Below are positions 44,028 through 53,604 of a stretch of DNA of 64,000 nucleotides, piece after piece (position 1 is the first letter of the stretch; the number at the start of each line of letters is the position of its first letter). Made by a program: the position numbers and the translations under genes. The notes beneath the pieces were generated by a model that worked only from the letters and a program-made list of their open reading frames with translations, was not told the DNA's origin and searched no databases. Location of the stretch: NCBI GenBank assembly GCA_949282745.1, contig CASDQM010000047.1:124001-188000 (forward strand). The letters are read 5' to 3'. This stretch comes from an uncultured Sutterella sp. (GTDB taxonomy: Bacteria > Pseudomonadota > Gammaproteobacteria > Burkholderiales > Burkholderiaceae_F).

Positions 44028-45773
44028 ATGTCCATCGACCACCTCGGACGCATCCGCTCCTTTCTCTCCACCCTGCCCGACGCGATCGACGCCTTTCTCG
44101 TCGTCACGGGCGACCCCTGGGGCTCCGAATATCTTCCCGACCATTGGGCGCTTCGCGCCCATCTGACGGGCTTTACGGGGAGCGCCGGGACGCTTCTTCT
44201 GCGCCGCGCCGCCCCGCACGTCCTCTGGACCGACTCCCGCTACACCCTGGCGGCAAGCGAATGCTGCCGCGCGCTCGGACTCGTCTTTCACGAGCAACGC
44301 CGTGCGCTCCAACGGGAACTTCCGGAAGAAGCCGAGGGACTTGCCGTGGGGTTCGATCCCGAAACGCTTTCCGAAGCCGAAGTTCGACGTTTGGAGGCCG
44401 CGCTCGAAGAGGTCGACGCCCGACTCGTCGCCCTTCCCGACGCCCTTCGCAAGGGTTGGACGCAAGACCGTCCCGCCGAAGTCGCGGCGCCGCTCTTTCG
44501 GATCGACCCGCCCGAGGCTTCGAGCCTGCGTCTCGATCGCCTTCGCGACACGATGGACGAAGGAGAAAGCACGATTGTCGGCCCCGAAGAGACGGCGTGG
44601 TTCACGCATCTTCGCGCCTTCGACGTCGCCTGCAACACGACGCCGCACGTGCGTCTCTGGGTCCCGAAGACCGGAGAGGCCCTCCTTCTCGCCGATCCCT
44701 CGCGACTTGCCACCCTGCTCACGGACGAACTCGCCCGCGAAGGAATCCGCGTGGGGACGCTCGCCGACATTCCGCGCGGAACGCTCTTGGCCGACCCCGA
44801 ACGCCTGCCCGCATCGCTTTGGCGAGACCTCGCCCGAGTGGGCTTCACGCTTTGCGAGACGCCCTCGCCCGTGCCGCTTTGGATGAGCGTGAAGTGCGAC
44901 GAGGAAATCCGCCGCACGAAACTTGCGCTCCTTGAAGACGCCCGCGCCCAGATCGAATGGATGGCGAAGCTCGAAGAACGCCTCGCCGCGGGCGAGCGCC
45001 TCACCGAATGGGATGCCGCCCAAATGCTCGTCGCCGAGCGCTCGAAGGCCGAGGCCTATCTTTGCGAAAGCTTCGACCCGATCGTCGCCTTCGGACCGAA
45101 CGCCGCGCTTCCCCACTACGAAACGGCGCCGGAAACCGCGGCGCCCTTGGAAGGAAACGGGCTTTTGCTCGTGGATTCTGGAGCGCACTCGCTTCTAGGC
45201 ACGACCGACACAACGCGGATGTTCGCGATCGGGACGCTCTCGTCGGAAGAACTCGCCGCCTCGACGCGGGTTCTGCAGGGGATGCTTGCGCTCGCCCGCG
45301 CGCGCTTTCCCAAGGGAACGCCCGGCGTTGCGCTCGACGCCCTCGCCCGTGCGCCCCTCTGGGCGGCGGGGCTCGACTTCGGGCACGGCACGGGGCACGG
45401 GATCGGATTCGCCCAGTCCGTGCACGAAGGGCCGCTTCGCATTTCGCCGCGTTGCCTCGAAGCGCTTCCCGTCAACGCCACGCTCTCGGACGAACCGGGC
45501 TTTTACGCGGCCGGCCGCTTTGGGATCCGCTGGGAAAACACCCTGCGGGTGGTGCCCGATCCCGACCACGAGGGCTTTCTCGCCTTTGAAACGCTTACGC
45601 TTCTGCCGCTCGACGCCCGAGCCTTCGACGCTTCGCTCTTGAGCGAAGAGGAAATCCGTCAGATCGACGCCTTCCACGCGCGCGCCCGCGAAGCACTTCT
45701 CGGCGTTTCGCTCACGGACGCGGGGAAGGCGTGGCTCCTTCGCGCCACCCGGCCGCTCGGCAAAGAAGATTGA
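44028..45773 (+). CDS. M24B Xaa-Pro aminopeptidase, three-domain type
   Basis: The 581-residue product has two N-terminal creatinase-like domains ('LTGFTGSAGTLLL', 'VLWTDSRYTLAA') and a C-terminal pita-bread metallopeptidase domain. Metal ligands are visible in 'LLVDSGAH', 'TDTTRMF', 'FGHGTGHGIGF', 'LSDEPGFY' and 'IRWENTLRV'. The size matches the XPNPEP1-like aminopeptidase P family rather than the ~440-residue E. coli PepP. It removes N-terminal residues before proline. The ribosome site is poor because the preceding terminator lies only 10 bases away. Confidence 0.88.
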   Translation: MSIDHLGRIRSFLSTLPDAIDAFLVVTGDPWGSEYLPDHWALRAHLTGFTGSAGTLLLRRAAPHVLWTDSRYTLAASECCRALGLVFHEQRRALQRELPEEAEGLAVGFDPETLSEAEVRRLEAALEEVDARLVALPDALRKGWTQDRPAEVAAPLFRIDPPEASSLRLDRLRDTMDEGESTIVGPEETAWFTHLRAFDVACNTTPHVRLWVPKTGEALLLADPSRLATLLTDELAREGIRVGTLADIPRGTLLADPERLPASLWRDLARVGFTLCETPSPVPLWMSVKCDEEIRRTKLALLEDARAQIEWMAKLEERLAAGERLTEWDAAQMLVAERSKAEAYLCESFDPIVAFGPNAALPHYETAPETAAPLEGNGLLLVDSGAHSLLGTTDTTRMFAIGTLSSEELAASTRVLQGMLALARARFPKGTPGVALDALARAPLWAAGLDFGHGTGHGIGFAQSVHEGPLRISPRCLEALPVNATLSDEPGFYAAGRFGIRWENTLRVVPDPDHEGFLAFETLTLLPLDARAFDASLLSEEEIRQIDAFHARAREALLGVSLTDAGKAWLLRATRPLGKED

Positions 45774-45788
45774 CATCGGAAACATTTC

Positions 45789-45900
45789 GTTACGCTTCTT
45801 TGCCTACGAGGGGTTCTCGTTCATTCATCCGTGACGAAAGTTTCTCAAAATTGGATAGTTACGCTTCTCATCGTGCCCTCCTTTTCCGAGGGCACACCTT
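45789..45900 (+). promoter_or_regulatory. Direct repeats and hairpin upstream of the RND operon
   Basis: GTTACGCTTCT occurs at 45789-45799 and again at 45858-45868. A hairpin GTGCCCTC/GAGGGCAC (45873-45895) followed by ACCTTTTC ends 14 bases before the adaptor ATG. The repeats could bind a regulator, and the hairpin could end upstream transcription or attenuate the operon. Confidence 0.45.
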
Positions 45901-45913
45901 TTCGTCCTTGCCT

Positions 45914-46993
45914 ATGCTGAAATCCTTGCTTATGCGCGGTCTGGCGCTTTGTTCCGTCGCGCTCCTCGCCGCCTGTTCCGATCAGAAAACCGTCACGGTG
46001 AAGACGCCGCCTCTGCCCGTGCATACGGTGGCGGTGCATGCGTCCACGGAATCGCACTGGATCGAGGTGCTCGGACGAGCGGAAGGCGGCCAGGAAATCG
46101 AAGTGCGTCCCCAGGTGGGGGGACTGCTCAAGACCGTGCGTTTTCGAGAGGGCGACGCGGTGAAGGCGGGCGACCTCATGTACGAGATCGACTCTGCGCC
46201 CTATGAAGCCCGTCTGCGGGCGGCCGAGGCGGCGACCCGTCAGGCGAAGGCCGAACTCGATCAGGCCGAGCGGGAATTCCGTCGTCAAACGCAGTTGTGG
46301 AAGGCCAACGCCACGAGCCGCAAGGAGCTCGACGACGCCGAAACCGGCCGCAACGCCGCGCGCTTTGCGCTCGCCAACGCCGAAGCGAATCAGAAGGATG
46401 CCCGCATTTCCCTGGGCTACACGCGCGTGACCGCCCCCGTCGACGGCATTGCCGGGCGCACCGAAGTGAATCCCGGCGCGCTTCTTTCCGCGTCGACCAC
46501 GCTTCTCACGACGATCACGCAGCGAGACGACCTGCGCGTGCGCTTTGCGCCTTCCGAACGGCTTTTGGGCGGCGCCGAAATCACAACGAAGAGCGGCGTG
46601 CGTCTTTTCTCCGCCGACGGCAAGGAATACAAGGCGCACCTCGACTTCGTGAGCCAGTCGCTCGACCCCGACACGTCGACGCGCCTCATGCGCGCCCGCT
46701 TTGAAGAACCCGCGCCGGTCCTTCCCGGCGAATTCGTGAAGGTGCGCCTTGAGACCGTCGTGAACCAGAACGTCTTCCGCGTGCCGCAAAAGGCGGTCGT
46801 GCAGATGCCGGACGGCAGCTACCGCGTCTACGTGCGCGAAGGCGACAAGGCCGTCGCCAAGACCGTGAAGGTCGGGCTCTGGGAGGGCACCGATTGGATC
46901 GTCTTTTCGGGCGTCGACGACGGAGACCTCGTCATCACCGATCAGCTGCTGCGTCTTCGCGACGGCTCCGCCGTCACCGACCCGCAGGCTTAA
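45914..46993 (+). CDS. RND efflux periplasmic adaptor lipoprotein
   Basis: The 359-residue membrane-fusion protein has a lipobox signal (LLAACSD) and the AcrA/MexA arrangement. It shows a lipoyl half 'VRPQVGGLLKTVRFREGDAVKAGDLMYEID', a helical hairpin (about 100-165), the second lipoyl half 'YTRVTAPVDGIAGRTEVNPGALL' and a beta-barrel region 'VLPGEFVKVRLETVVNQNVFRVPQKAV'. It links the inner-membrane pump encoded 12 bases downstream with an outer-membrane channel. No regulator gene flanks it. Confidence 0.92.
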   Translation: MLKSLLMRGLALCSVALLAACSDQKTVTVKTPPLPVHTVAVHASTESHWIEVLGRAEGGQEIEVRPQVGGLLKTVRFREGDAVKAGDLMYEIDSAPYEARLRAAEAATRQAKAELDQAEREFRRQTQLWKANATSRKELDDAETGRNAARFALANAEANQKDARISLGYTRVTAPVDGIAGRTEVNPGALLSASTTLLTTITQRDDLRVRFAPSERLLGGAEITTKSGVRLFSADGKEYKAHLDFVSQSLDPDTSTRLMRARFEEPAPVLPGEFVKVRLETVVNQNVFRVPQKAVVQMPDGSYRVYVREGDKAVAKTVKVGLWEGTDWIVFSGVDDGDLVITDQLLRLRDGSAVTDPQA

Positions 46994-47005
46994 TCGGAGA
47001 GCCCC

Positions 47006-50000
47006 ATGCTGAGTCAGTTCTGCATTCGCCGGCCGATCTTCGCGACGGTTCTCTCGATCATCATCGTGCTCGCCGGGCTCTTGTGCCTGCGCGTTCTCCC
47101 GCTCTCGCAGTATCCGGACATTTCGCCCCCGTCGGTGATGATTTCGACCACCTACGAAGGGGCCGACTCCCAGACGATTGCGCGAACCGTGGCGGCGCCG
47201 ATCGAAGACCAGCTCTCGGGCATCGAAGGGCTTCTCTACTACACCTCGAGCATCCGAAGCAACGGCGACATCCGCATCCAGTGCGTCTTTGACGTCGGCA
47301 CCGACGCGAACGACGCCATGCTCGAAATCAACAACCGCGTCCGCACGGCCGAACGGCGTCTCCCGGACCGCGTCCGCGACGAAGGCGTGAGCGTGCGAAA
47401 GCGCAACAACGACACGCTTCTCATGATGGCGATGTGGTCGCCCGACGGCTCCTACGGCGTCACCGACATTGCCGACTACGCGAACCTCAACATCGTCGAC
47501 GAACTCAAGCGCATCCCCGGGATCGGCGACGTGAACGTCTTCGGCAACGCCCAGTCCGCCATGCGCATCTGGCTCGATCCCGACCGCATGGGGGCGCTCG
47601 GCGTCACCGTAAAGGACGTCAACGACGCGATCGAAACGCAAAACGCGCAGCGCACCGCCGGGCGCGTGGGCGTGGCGCCCACGATCCCCGAGCAGCAGCT
47701 CTTCTACACGGTCCGCACGCCCGGGCAGCTCCTTACGCCCGAACAGTTCGCGAACGTGATCGTGCGCGCCGACGGTCCCAACGGGATCGTCCGCCTTCGC
47801 GACATCGCCGCGACCGAGGTGGGAAAGCGCTCCTACGAATTCCGCGTCGACATCAACGGCGTTCCCGGCGTGAACGTGGGCGTCTATCTGCAGACGGGCG
47901 CCAATGCCGTGGCCGCGGCGGAACTCGTCAAGGCCAAGGTCGACGAACTCGCCTCGCACTACCCGAAGGGCAAGATCGCGCACCTCATCACCGACGACAC
48001 GACGGTCTTCGTCGAGGCGTCGTTGACCGAGGTCTACCGCACCCTCGCGGAAGCGGGCCTTCTCGTTCTTCTCGTCGTCTTCGTCTTCCTGCAGAGCTGG
48101 CGCGCGACCCTCATTCCGATCATCGCCGTACCGGTGTCGCTCATCGGCACGATGGCGGGTCTGTGGCTTCTCGATTTCTCGCTCAATACGCTCACGCTCT
48201 TTGCCATGACGCTTTCGATCGGCATCGTCGTGGACGACGCCATCGTGGTGTTGGAAAACGTCGAGCGCATCATGCGCACCGAAGGACTCGGGCCCTACGA
48301 AGCCTCGCAAAAGGCGATGAAGGAAGTCTCGGGCGCGCTCGTCGCGATCGTTCTCGTCTTGAGTTCCGTCTTCATTCCCGTTGCGTTCCTGGGCGGGATC
48401 GCGGGCGAACTCTACCGACAGTTCGCCGTGACGGTCTCGGTCTCCGTCATGCTCTCGGGCTTTGTGGCGCTTACGCTCACGCCCGCACTCTGCGCGATCT
48501 TCTTGAAGCCCCACGACGCCAATGCGAAGCGCAACTTCTTCTTTACGAAGTTCAATCAGGGGCTCGCCGCGCTCACGATGCGCTTTTTGCAGCTCGTGCG
48601 CCTTGCGCTCAAGCACCGCATCGTCACGGCCACGATCCTCGTTCTCGTCACGGCGGGCGCCTGGCAGATGATCCAGCGCATTCCGACCTCCTTCATTCCG
48701 ACGGAAGACCAGGGGATCGTGCGCATGGCCCTGCAGTTGCCCGAAGGCGCGGCCTTCCCGAGAACGGAAAAAGTGGTCGACGAGCTCTATCAGAAGGTCC
48801 GTTCGAACGAAGCCGTGCGAAGCGTCGTGACGATGGTGGGCTTTGACACGCTCTCGAGCGACCAGCGCGCCAACGCCGCGACCTTCATCACGCAGTTGAA
48901 GCACTGGGACGACCGCACGACGTCCGCTTCCGACGTGCAGAAGGAATTCACGAAACTCCTCGCCTCCCACCCCGACGTGCGCGGCGTCGCGACGACCCCG
49001 GGCGCCATTCCGGGACTTGGCGCAACGAACGGCTTCTCGGGCTACGTGCTCTCGCGCGGCAATGACAATCCGCTCGTGCTGCAGGAAGTGATGGACGTTT
49101 ATCTCGACGCGCTCTCCGAGCGTCCGGAACTCACGAGTTTGAGAAGCTTCCTTCGCGCCGACAGTCCGCAGCTCGTCCTCTCGGTCGACGAAGCCAAGGC
49201 GATTGCGCTCGGCGTCGACGTCGAAGAGGTCTACGACACGATTTCGGCCCTGATGGGGAGCTCCTACATCAACGACTTCACCCGAAACGGCAAGATCTAC
49301 CGCGTCGTGATGCAGGCCAAGGCCGACTCGCGCGCCACCCCCGAAGACCTCGGGCGCGGGTACGTGCGCAGTTCCTCGGGCGAGATGATCCCGATTTCGA
49401 GCCTCATCTCCTACGAGCGCATTTCGGGCGCCGATACGCTCGCGCGCATGAACGGCTATCTTGCCGCCCAGTTCATGGGCGCGGCCGCCCAGGGCGTTTC
49501 CTCGGGCGACGCCATCCGCATCGCCGAAGAAGTGGGTGCGGCGGTTCTCCCCGAAGGCTACACGATCGAGTGGACCGGTCAGGCCTATCACGAAAAGCGG
49601 ATCGGCTCGAGCTCGGCGACGGCGTTCGGCTTCGGGATCCTGATGATGTTCCTCATCCTCGCGGCGCTCTATGAACGCTGGTCGCTTCCGATCGCCGTGG
49701 TGCTCGCCGTTCCCTACGCCGTGCTCGGCGCCATGTGCGCGATCTGGATTCGCGGTACTCCGAACGACATCTACTTCCAGATCGGCCTCATGGTGCTCGT
49801 GGGTCTTACCGCGAAGAACGCCATTCTGATCGTGGAAGTGGCCGCGCAGAAGCTCGAGGAAGGCAAGGGGCCCTTCACGGCCGCCATCGAGGCGGCGGGG
49901 CTTCGCTTCCGCCCGATTCTGATGACGTCGCTCGCCTTCGTGCTCGGCGTCGTCCCGCTCATCCTCGCGACGGGCGCGGGCGCGGCGGCGCGTCACTCCA

Positions 50001-50107
50001 TGGGCACGGGCGTCTTCGGCGGGATGCTCGCCGCGACCTTCATTTCGACCGTCTTCGTTCCGGTCTTCTTCACGTGGTTCGCTTCGCGTACGAAGCGTAA
50101 GCGCTGA
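47006..50107 (+). CDS. RND multidrug efflux pump, HAE1 family (AcrB/MexB type)
   Basis: The 1033-residue proton-driven pump begins 'MLSQFCIRRPIFATVLSIIIVLAGLLCL' and has 12 predicted transmembrane helices and two large periplasmic loops. The proton-relay aspartates are present in TM4 ('GIVVDDAIVVLENVER'), and TM10 has 'GLTAKNAILIVEVA' with its lysine. Other family marks are 'LPEGAAFPRTEKVVDELY' and 'GFSGYVLSRGNDNP'. A TolC/OprM-type channel gene is missing from the locus. Substrates cannot be inferred. Confidence 0.94.
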   Translation: MLSQFCIRRPIFATVLSIIIVLAGLLCLRVLPLSQYPDISPPSVMISTTYEGADSQTIARTVAAPIEDQLSGIEGLLYYTSSIRSNGDIRIQCVFDVGTDANDAMLEINNRVRTAERRLPDRVRDEGVSVRKRNNDTLLMMAMWSPDGSYGVTDIADYANLNIVDELKRIPGIGDVNVFGNAQSAMRIWLDPDRMGALGVTVKDVNDAIETQNAQRTAGRVGVAPTIPEQQLFYTVRTPGQLLTPEQFANVIVRADGPNGIVRLRDIAATEVGKRSYEFRVDINGVPGVNVGVYLQTGANAVAAAELVKAKVDELASHYPKGKIAHLITDDTTVFVEASLTEVYRTLAEAGLLVLLVVFVFLQSWRATLIPIIAVPVSLIGTMAGLWLLDFSLNTLTLFAMTLSIGIVVDDAIVVLENVERIMRTEGLGPYEASQKAMKEVSGALVAIVLVLSSVFIPVAFLGGIAGELYRQFAVTVSVSVMLSGFVALTLTPALCAIFLKPHDANAKRNFFFTKFNQGLAALTMRFLQLVRLALKHRIVTATILVLVTAGAWQMIQRIPTSFIPTEDQGIVRMALQLPEGAAFPRTEKVVDELYQKVRSNEAVRSVVTMVGFDTLSSDQRANAATFITQLKHWDDRTTSASDVQKEFTKLLASHPDVRGVATTPGAIPGLGATNGFSGYVLSRGNDNPLVLQEVMDVYLDALSERPELTSLRSFLRADSPQLVLSVDEAKAIALGVDVEEVYDTISALMGSSYINDFTRNGKIYRVVMQAKADSRATPEDLGRGYVRSSSGEMIPISSLISYERISGADTLARMNGYLAAQFMGAAAQGVSSGDAIRIAEEVGAAVLPEGYTIEWTGQAYHEKRIGSSSATAFGFGILMMFLILAALYERWSLPIAVVLAVPYAVLGAMCAIWIRGTPNDIYFQIGLMVLVGLTAKNAILIVEVAAQKLEEGKGPFTAAIEAAGLRFRPILMTSLAFVLGVVPLILATGAGAAARHSMGTGVFGGMLAATFISTVFVPVFFTWFASRTKRKR

Positions 50108-50125
50108 CGAGCCCGAACAGCCGTA

Positions 50126-50166
50126 AAAAAGTGCCCGGGGCGCTCACACGCCTCGGGCATCTTTTT
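50126..50166. terminator. Bidirectional terminator between the RND pump gene and dnaJ
   Basis: An 11-bp stem (50132-50142/50149-50159, one G-U pair) with a 6-base loop is flanked by AAAAAA on the left and CTTTTT on the right. It therefore works for both converging genes. Confidence 0.85.
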
Positions 50167-50185
50167 GGAAAAGCGAATTCCGGGA

Positions 50186-51340
50186 TCAGCCGAAGAAACT
50201 CTTCATGCGGTCAAAGAAGGACTGCGTCTTCGGATTGTGCTTGTCGCCGCCGTCCTTGAGCGACGCTTCGAAGTCGCGAAGAAGCTGCTTTTGCTTCGAA
50301 GAGAGGTTGACCGGCGTTTCGATCTGCACATGGAGGAAGAGGTCGCCCGGTTCCTTCGTGCGCAGGTTCGCAACACCCTTGTCGCGCAGACGGAAGGTCT
50401 TCCCGTTCTGCGTCCCTTCGGGGATCGTCACCTGGGTCTTGCCGTCCAAGGTCGGCACTTCAACCGTGCCGCCCAGGGCCGCCGTCACGAACGAGATCGG
50501 GAGTTCCGCGTGCAGGTCGTCGCCGTCGCGCGAGAAGATCTCATGCGGCTTCAGGCGAATTTCCACGTAGAGGTCGCCCGCGGGACCGCCGTTGATGCCG
50601 GGCTCGCCCCGGCCCGCGAGACGAACGCGCTGGCCGTCGTTGATCCCGGCCGGGATCTTGACTTCGACCGTCGCGGTCGTGCGGATGCGGCCCGTGCCCT
50701 TGCAGGAGGGGCAGGGATCCGCGATGACCTGGCCTTCGCCGTGGCAGTCCGGGCATTCCTGCTGGATGTGGAAGAGCCCGTTGCTCATGCGCACCGTACC
50801 CGTGCCGTGACAGGTCGGACAGGCCTTGCGGCCCGTACCCGGACGGCAGCCCGAACCGTGGCAGTCCTTGCAGGTCTCCCACGCGGGAATGCGGATGTTG
50901 AGGGTCTTCCCCTTCGCGGCGTCTTCGAGCGAGATTTCCATCTGATAGCTCAGGTCGTTGCCGGCGTAGGCGCGCGGACCCCGCGGGCCCGCTTCGCGGC
51001 GGCGGCCGCCGCCGAAGAAGTCGCTGAAGATGTCGGCGAAGTCGTTGATGTCGGCCCCGCCCATGTTGCCGAAGCCGCCGAAACCGCCGAAGCCGCCCGC
51101 GCCCGCGGCGCTCGGATCCACGCCCGCCTTGCCGTAGCGGTCATAGGCCGCGCGCTTCTGTTCGTCCGACAAGACCGAGTAGGCTTCGCCCACGGCCTTG
51201 AACTTTTCTTCGGCCGTCTTGTCGCCCTGATTGCGGTCGGGGTGATACTTCATCGCCAGACGCCGGTACGCCTTTTTGATTTCGTCCTGCGTGGCGGTTT
51301 TGGATACGCCGAGTACCTCGTAGTAGTCCTGATCCGGCAT
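50186..51340 (-). CDS. dnaJ: Chaperone DnaJ
   Basis: DnaJ delivers unfolded proteins to DnaK and stimulates its ATPase. The 384-residue product has the J domain with HPD ('[12 protein letters not shown]'), a glycine/phenylalanine-rich linker ('[16 protein letters not shown]') and four CxxCxGxG zinc repeats starting at 'CKDCHGSG'. It ends with the C-terminal substrate domains ('[20 protein letters not shown]'). It is the last gene of the grpE-dnaK-dnaJ set. A 122-base gap with a long hairpin separates it from dnaK. Confidence 0.96.
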   Translation of the reverse strand: MPDQDYYEVLGVSKTATQDEIKKAYRRLAMKYHPDRNQGDKTAEEKFKAVGEAYSVLSDEQKRAAYDRYGKAGVDPSAAGAGGFGGFGGFGNMGGADINDFADIFSDFFGGGRRREAGPRGPRAYAGNDLSYQMEISLEDAAKGKTLNIRIPAWETCKDCHGSGCRPGTGRKACPTCHGTGTVRMSNGLFHIQQECPDCHGEGQVIADPCPSCKGTGRIRTTATVEVKIPAGINDGQRVRLAGRGEPGINGGPAGDLYVEIRLKPHEIFSRDGDDLHAELPISFVTAALGGTVEVPTLDGKTQVTIPEGTQNGKTFRLRDKGVANLRTKEPGDLFLHVQIETPVNLSSKQKQLLRDFEASLKDGGDKHNPKTQSFFDRMKSFFG

Positions 51341-51390
51341 CTTCTACCTTGCTCCCGGCGCCCCTTTGGGGCGCGCTTCGTGTCCTGTTG

Positions 51391-51438
51391 AAAAACTCAA
51401 GAAGGGTCGGTCGGCATGGTTGCGCGACCGACCCTTCT
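51391..51438 (-). terminator. Long hairpin between dnaK and dnaJ
   Basis: A perfect 14-bp stem (51400-51413/51425-51438) with an 11-base loop is followed on the minus strand by TTGAGTTTTT. Because the U run is displaced, termination is probably partial, which would set more DnaK than DnaJ. Confidence 0.65.
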
Positions 51439-51462
51439 GGGTGTGGCTTTCGGAAGAACCGA

Positions 51463-53379
51463 TTACTTCTTCACGTCCGTGAAGTCGGCGTCCACGACGT
51501 CGTCATCGGCCTTCTTCGCCTCCTGCTGGGCTTCGCCCTGCGGGGCGGCGTCCTTGGCGGCGGCGTTCATCTTTTCGCCGATCTTCTGAGCGGCGTCCAT
51601 CAGACGTTCGACGGCCTGTTCGATCGCGGCCTTGTCTTCGCCCTTGACCTTTTCTTCCACGACCTTGATCGCGTCTTCACAGGCCATGCGGTCGGCGGCT
51701 TCGATCTTGTCGCCGTAGTCCTTCAGGGTCTTCTGAACCTGGCTCACGGCGGCGTCGGCCGTGTTGCGGGCCTGAGCGAGTTCGAAGCGGCGGTGATCCT
51801 CTTCCTTGTTCGCTTCGGCGTCCTGCACCATGCGTTCGATTTCCTCTTCGGAAAGACCCGAGCTCGCCTTGATGGTGATCGTGTTTTCCTTGCCGGTGGC
51901 CTTGTCCTTGGCGGCCACGTGCAGAATGCCGTTGGCGTCGATGTCGAACGTCACTTCAATCTGCGGCACGCCGCGGCGGGCAGGCGGAATCCCTTCGAGG
52001 TTGAATTCGCCGAGGAGCTTGTTCGAAGCGGCCATTTCGCGTTCGCCCTGATAGACCTTGATGGTCACGGCGGGCTGATTGTCTTCGGCCGTCGAGAAGA
52101 CCTGGCTGTGCTTGGTCGGGATCGTGGTGTTGCGCTTGATCATCGCGGTCATCACGCCGCCGAGCGTTTCGATGCCCAGCGTCAACGGCGTCACGTCAAG
52201 GAGCAACACGTCGTGGCGTTCGCCCGTAAGGACCGAACCCTGAACGGCGGCGCCGATGGCGACGGCTTCGTCGGGGTTGACGTCCTTGCGCGGTTCACGG
52301 CCGAAGAATTCGCGGACGACTTCCTGCACGCGCGGCATGCGGGACTGACCGCCGACGAGGATCACGTCGGTGATGTCGGACGTCGAGGCGCCCGCGTCGG
52401 CGAGAGCCTTGCGGCACGGTTCGATCGTGCGCTGAACCAGATCTTCCACGAGGCCTTCAAACTTGGCGCGCGTGATGTTGAGGTTCAGGTGCTTCGGACC
52501 CGTGGCGTCGGCCGTGATGTACGGAAGGTTGATTTCCGTTTCCTGACGGCTCGAGAGTTCGATCTTGGCCTTTTCGGCGGCGTCCTTCAGACGCTGCAGA
52601 GCGAGGATGTCCTTGGAGAGGTCGACGCCCGTGTCCTTGCGGAATTCGCCGATGATGTAGTCAACGAGGCGCTGGTCGAAGTCTTCGCCGCCCAGGAACG
52701 TGTCGCCGTTCGTGGAGAGCACTTCAAACTGCTTGTCGCCGTCGACGTTCGCGAGGTCGATGATCGAAATGTCGAACGTGCCGCCGCCCAAGTCGTAGAC
52801 GGCGATCTTGCGGTCGCCCTTGCCGCCCTTGTCAAGGCCAAAGGCCAGAGCCGCGGCGGTCGGTTCGTTGATGATGCGCTTCACTTCGAGACCGGCGATG
52901 CGGCCGGCGTCCTTCGTGGCCTGACGCTGGCTGTCGTTGAAGTAGGCCGGAACCGTGATCACGGCTTCCGTGACCGGTTCGCCGAGGTAGTCTTCGGCGG
53001 TCTTCTTCATCTTGCGGAGCACTTCCGCGCTCACCTGCTGCGGAGCGAGCTTCTTGCCGTCCTGCACTTCGACCCAGGCGTCGCCGTTGTCGGCGCGCGT
53101 GATCTTGAAGGGCATGAGGCCGATGTCCTTCTGCACTTCACGGTCGTCGAAGCGACGGCCGATCAGGCGCTTCACCGCGAAGAGCGTGTTCTTCGGGTTG
53201 GTGACGGCCTGACGCTTGGCGGGGGCGCCGACGAGGATCTCGCCGTTGTCCATGTAAGCGATGATCGACGGCGTCGTGCGGGCGCCTTCGCTGTTTTCGA
53301 TAACCTTGACGTTCTCGCCTTCCATCACGGCGACGGCGGAGTTCGTCGTACCAAGGTCAATGCCGATAATCTTTGCCAT
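51463..53379 (-). CDS. dnaK: Chaperone DnaK (Hsp70)
   Basis: The 638-residue Hsp70 has the ATPase domain ('[18 protein letters not shown]', '[42 protein letters not shown]', '[13 protein letters not shown]'), the linker '[16 protein letters not shown]', the substrate-binding beta domain, and a helical lid ending in the acidic [14 protein letters not shown]. The EF-hand-like C-terminus is typical of proteobacteria. It is transcribed from its own sigma-32 promoter at 53491, with a leader of about 100 bases. Confidence 0.97.
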   Translation of the reverse strand: MAKIIGIDLGTTNSAVAVMEGENVKVIENSEGARTTPSIIAYMDNGEILVGAPAKRQAVTNPKNTLFAVKRLIGRRFDDREVQKDIGLMPFKITRADNGDAWVEVQDGKKLAPQQVSAEVLRKMKKTAEDYLGEPVTEAVITVPAYFNDSQRQATKDAGRIAGLEVKRIINEPTAAALAFGLDKGGKGDRKIAVYDLGGGTFDISIIDLANVDGDKQFEVLSTNGDTFLGGEDFDQRLVDYIIGEFRKDTGVDLSKDILALQRLKDAAEKAKIELSSRQETEINLPYITADATGPKHLNLNITRAKFEGLVEDLVQRTIEPCRKALADAGASTSDITDVILVGGQSRMPRVQEVVREFFGREPRKDVNPDEAVAIGAAVQGSVLTGERHDVLLLDVTPLTLGIETLGGVMTAMIKRNTTIPTKHSQVFSTAEDNQPAVTIKVYQGEREMAASNKLLGEFNLEGIPPARRGVPQIEVTFDIDANGILHVAAKDKATGKENTITIKASSGLSEEEIERMVQDAEANKEEDHRRFELAQARNTADAAVSQVQKTLKDYGDKIEAADRMACEDAIKVVEEKVKGEDKAAIEQAVERLMDAAQKIGEKMNAAAKDAAPQGEAQQEAKKADDDVVDADFTDVKK

Positions 53380-53490
53380 TTCTGTAAAACCTCTTGTGGG
53401 CGCTCTTGCGGATCGATCGCGACGGACCCGCAGGCGCGTATGAGAAATAGAAATCGTCTGCGAAGGATTTTCTTCGCCTTTAATCCCCAT

Positions 53491-53516
53491 ATGGGGGCAC
53501 CCCCAGATTTTTCAAG
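53491..53516 (-). promoter_or_regulatory. Sigma-32 heat-shock promoter of dnaK
   Basis: On the minus strand CTTGAAA (53510-53516) and CCCCAT (53491-53496) are separated by 13 bases and followed by AT. This matches the sigma-32 consensus CTTGAAA-N13-CCCCATNT at every defined position. Confidence 0.85.
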
Positions 53517-53550
53517 TTCCGCTGGGAAAATTTTCTTGTACGAAATAGCA

Positions 53551-53585
53551 GAAAGCCCCGAATTCCTTGCGGAATCGGGGCTTTC
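53551..53585 (-). terminator. Hairpin after grpE
   Basis: GAAAGCCCCGA/TCGGGGCTTTC with an additional TTCC/GGAA inner stem (one bulged base) lies 19 bases past the grpE stop. No long U run follows on the minus strand. Confidence 0.65.
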
Positions 53586-53604
53586 GGTCTTATTCGGCGG
53601 TTTC

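Noticed and set aside
45845-49996. Open frame of 1383 codons on the minus strand
   Set aside because: It lies opposite the RND adaptor and pump genes, has the skewed composition of an antisense frame in GC-rich DNA and matches no family; the plus-strand genes have full domain architecture.
53380-53604. CIRCE/HrcA site before dnaK
   Set aside because: No TTAGCACTC-N9-GAGTGCTAA dyad is present; sigma-32 elements account for the control.
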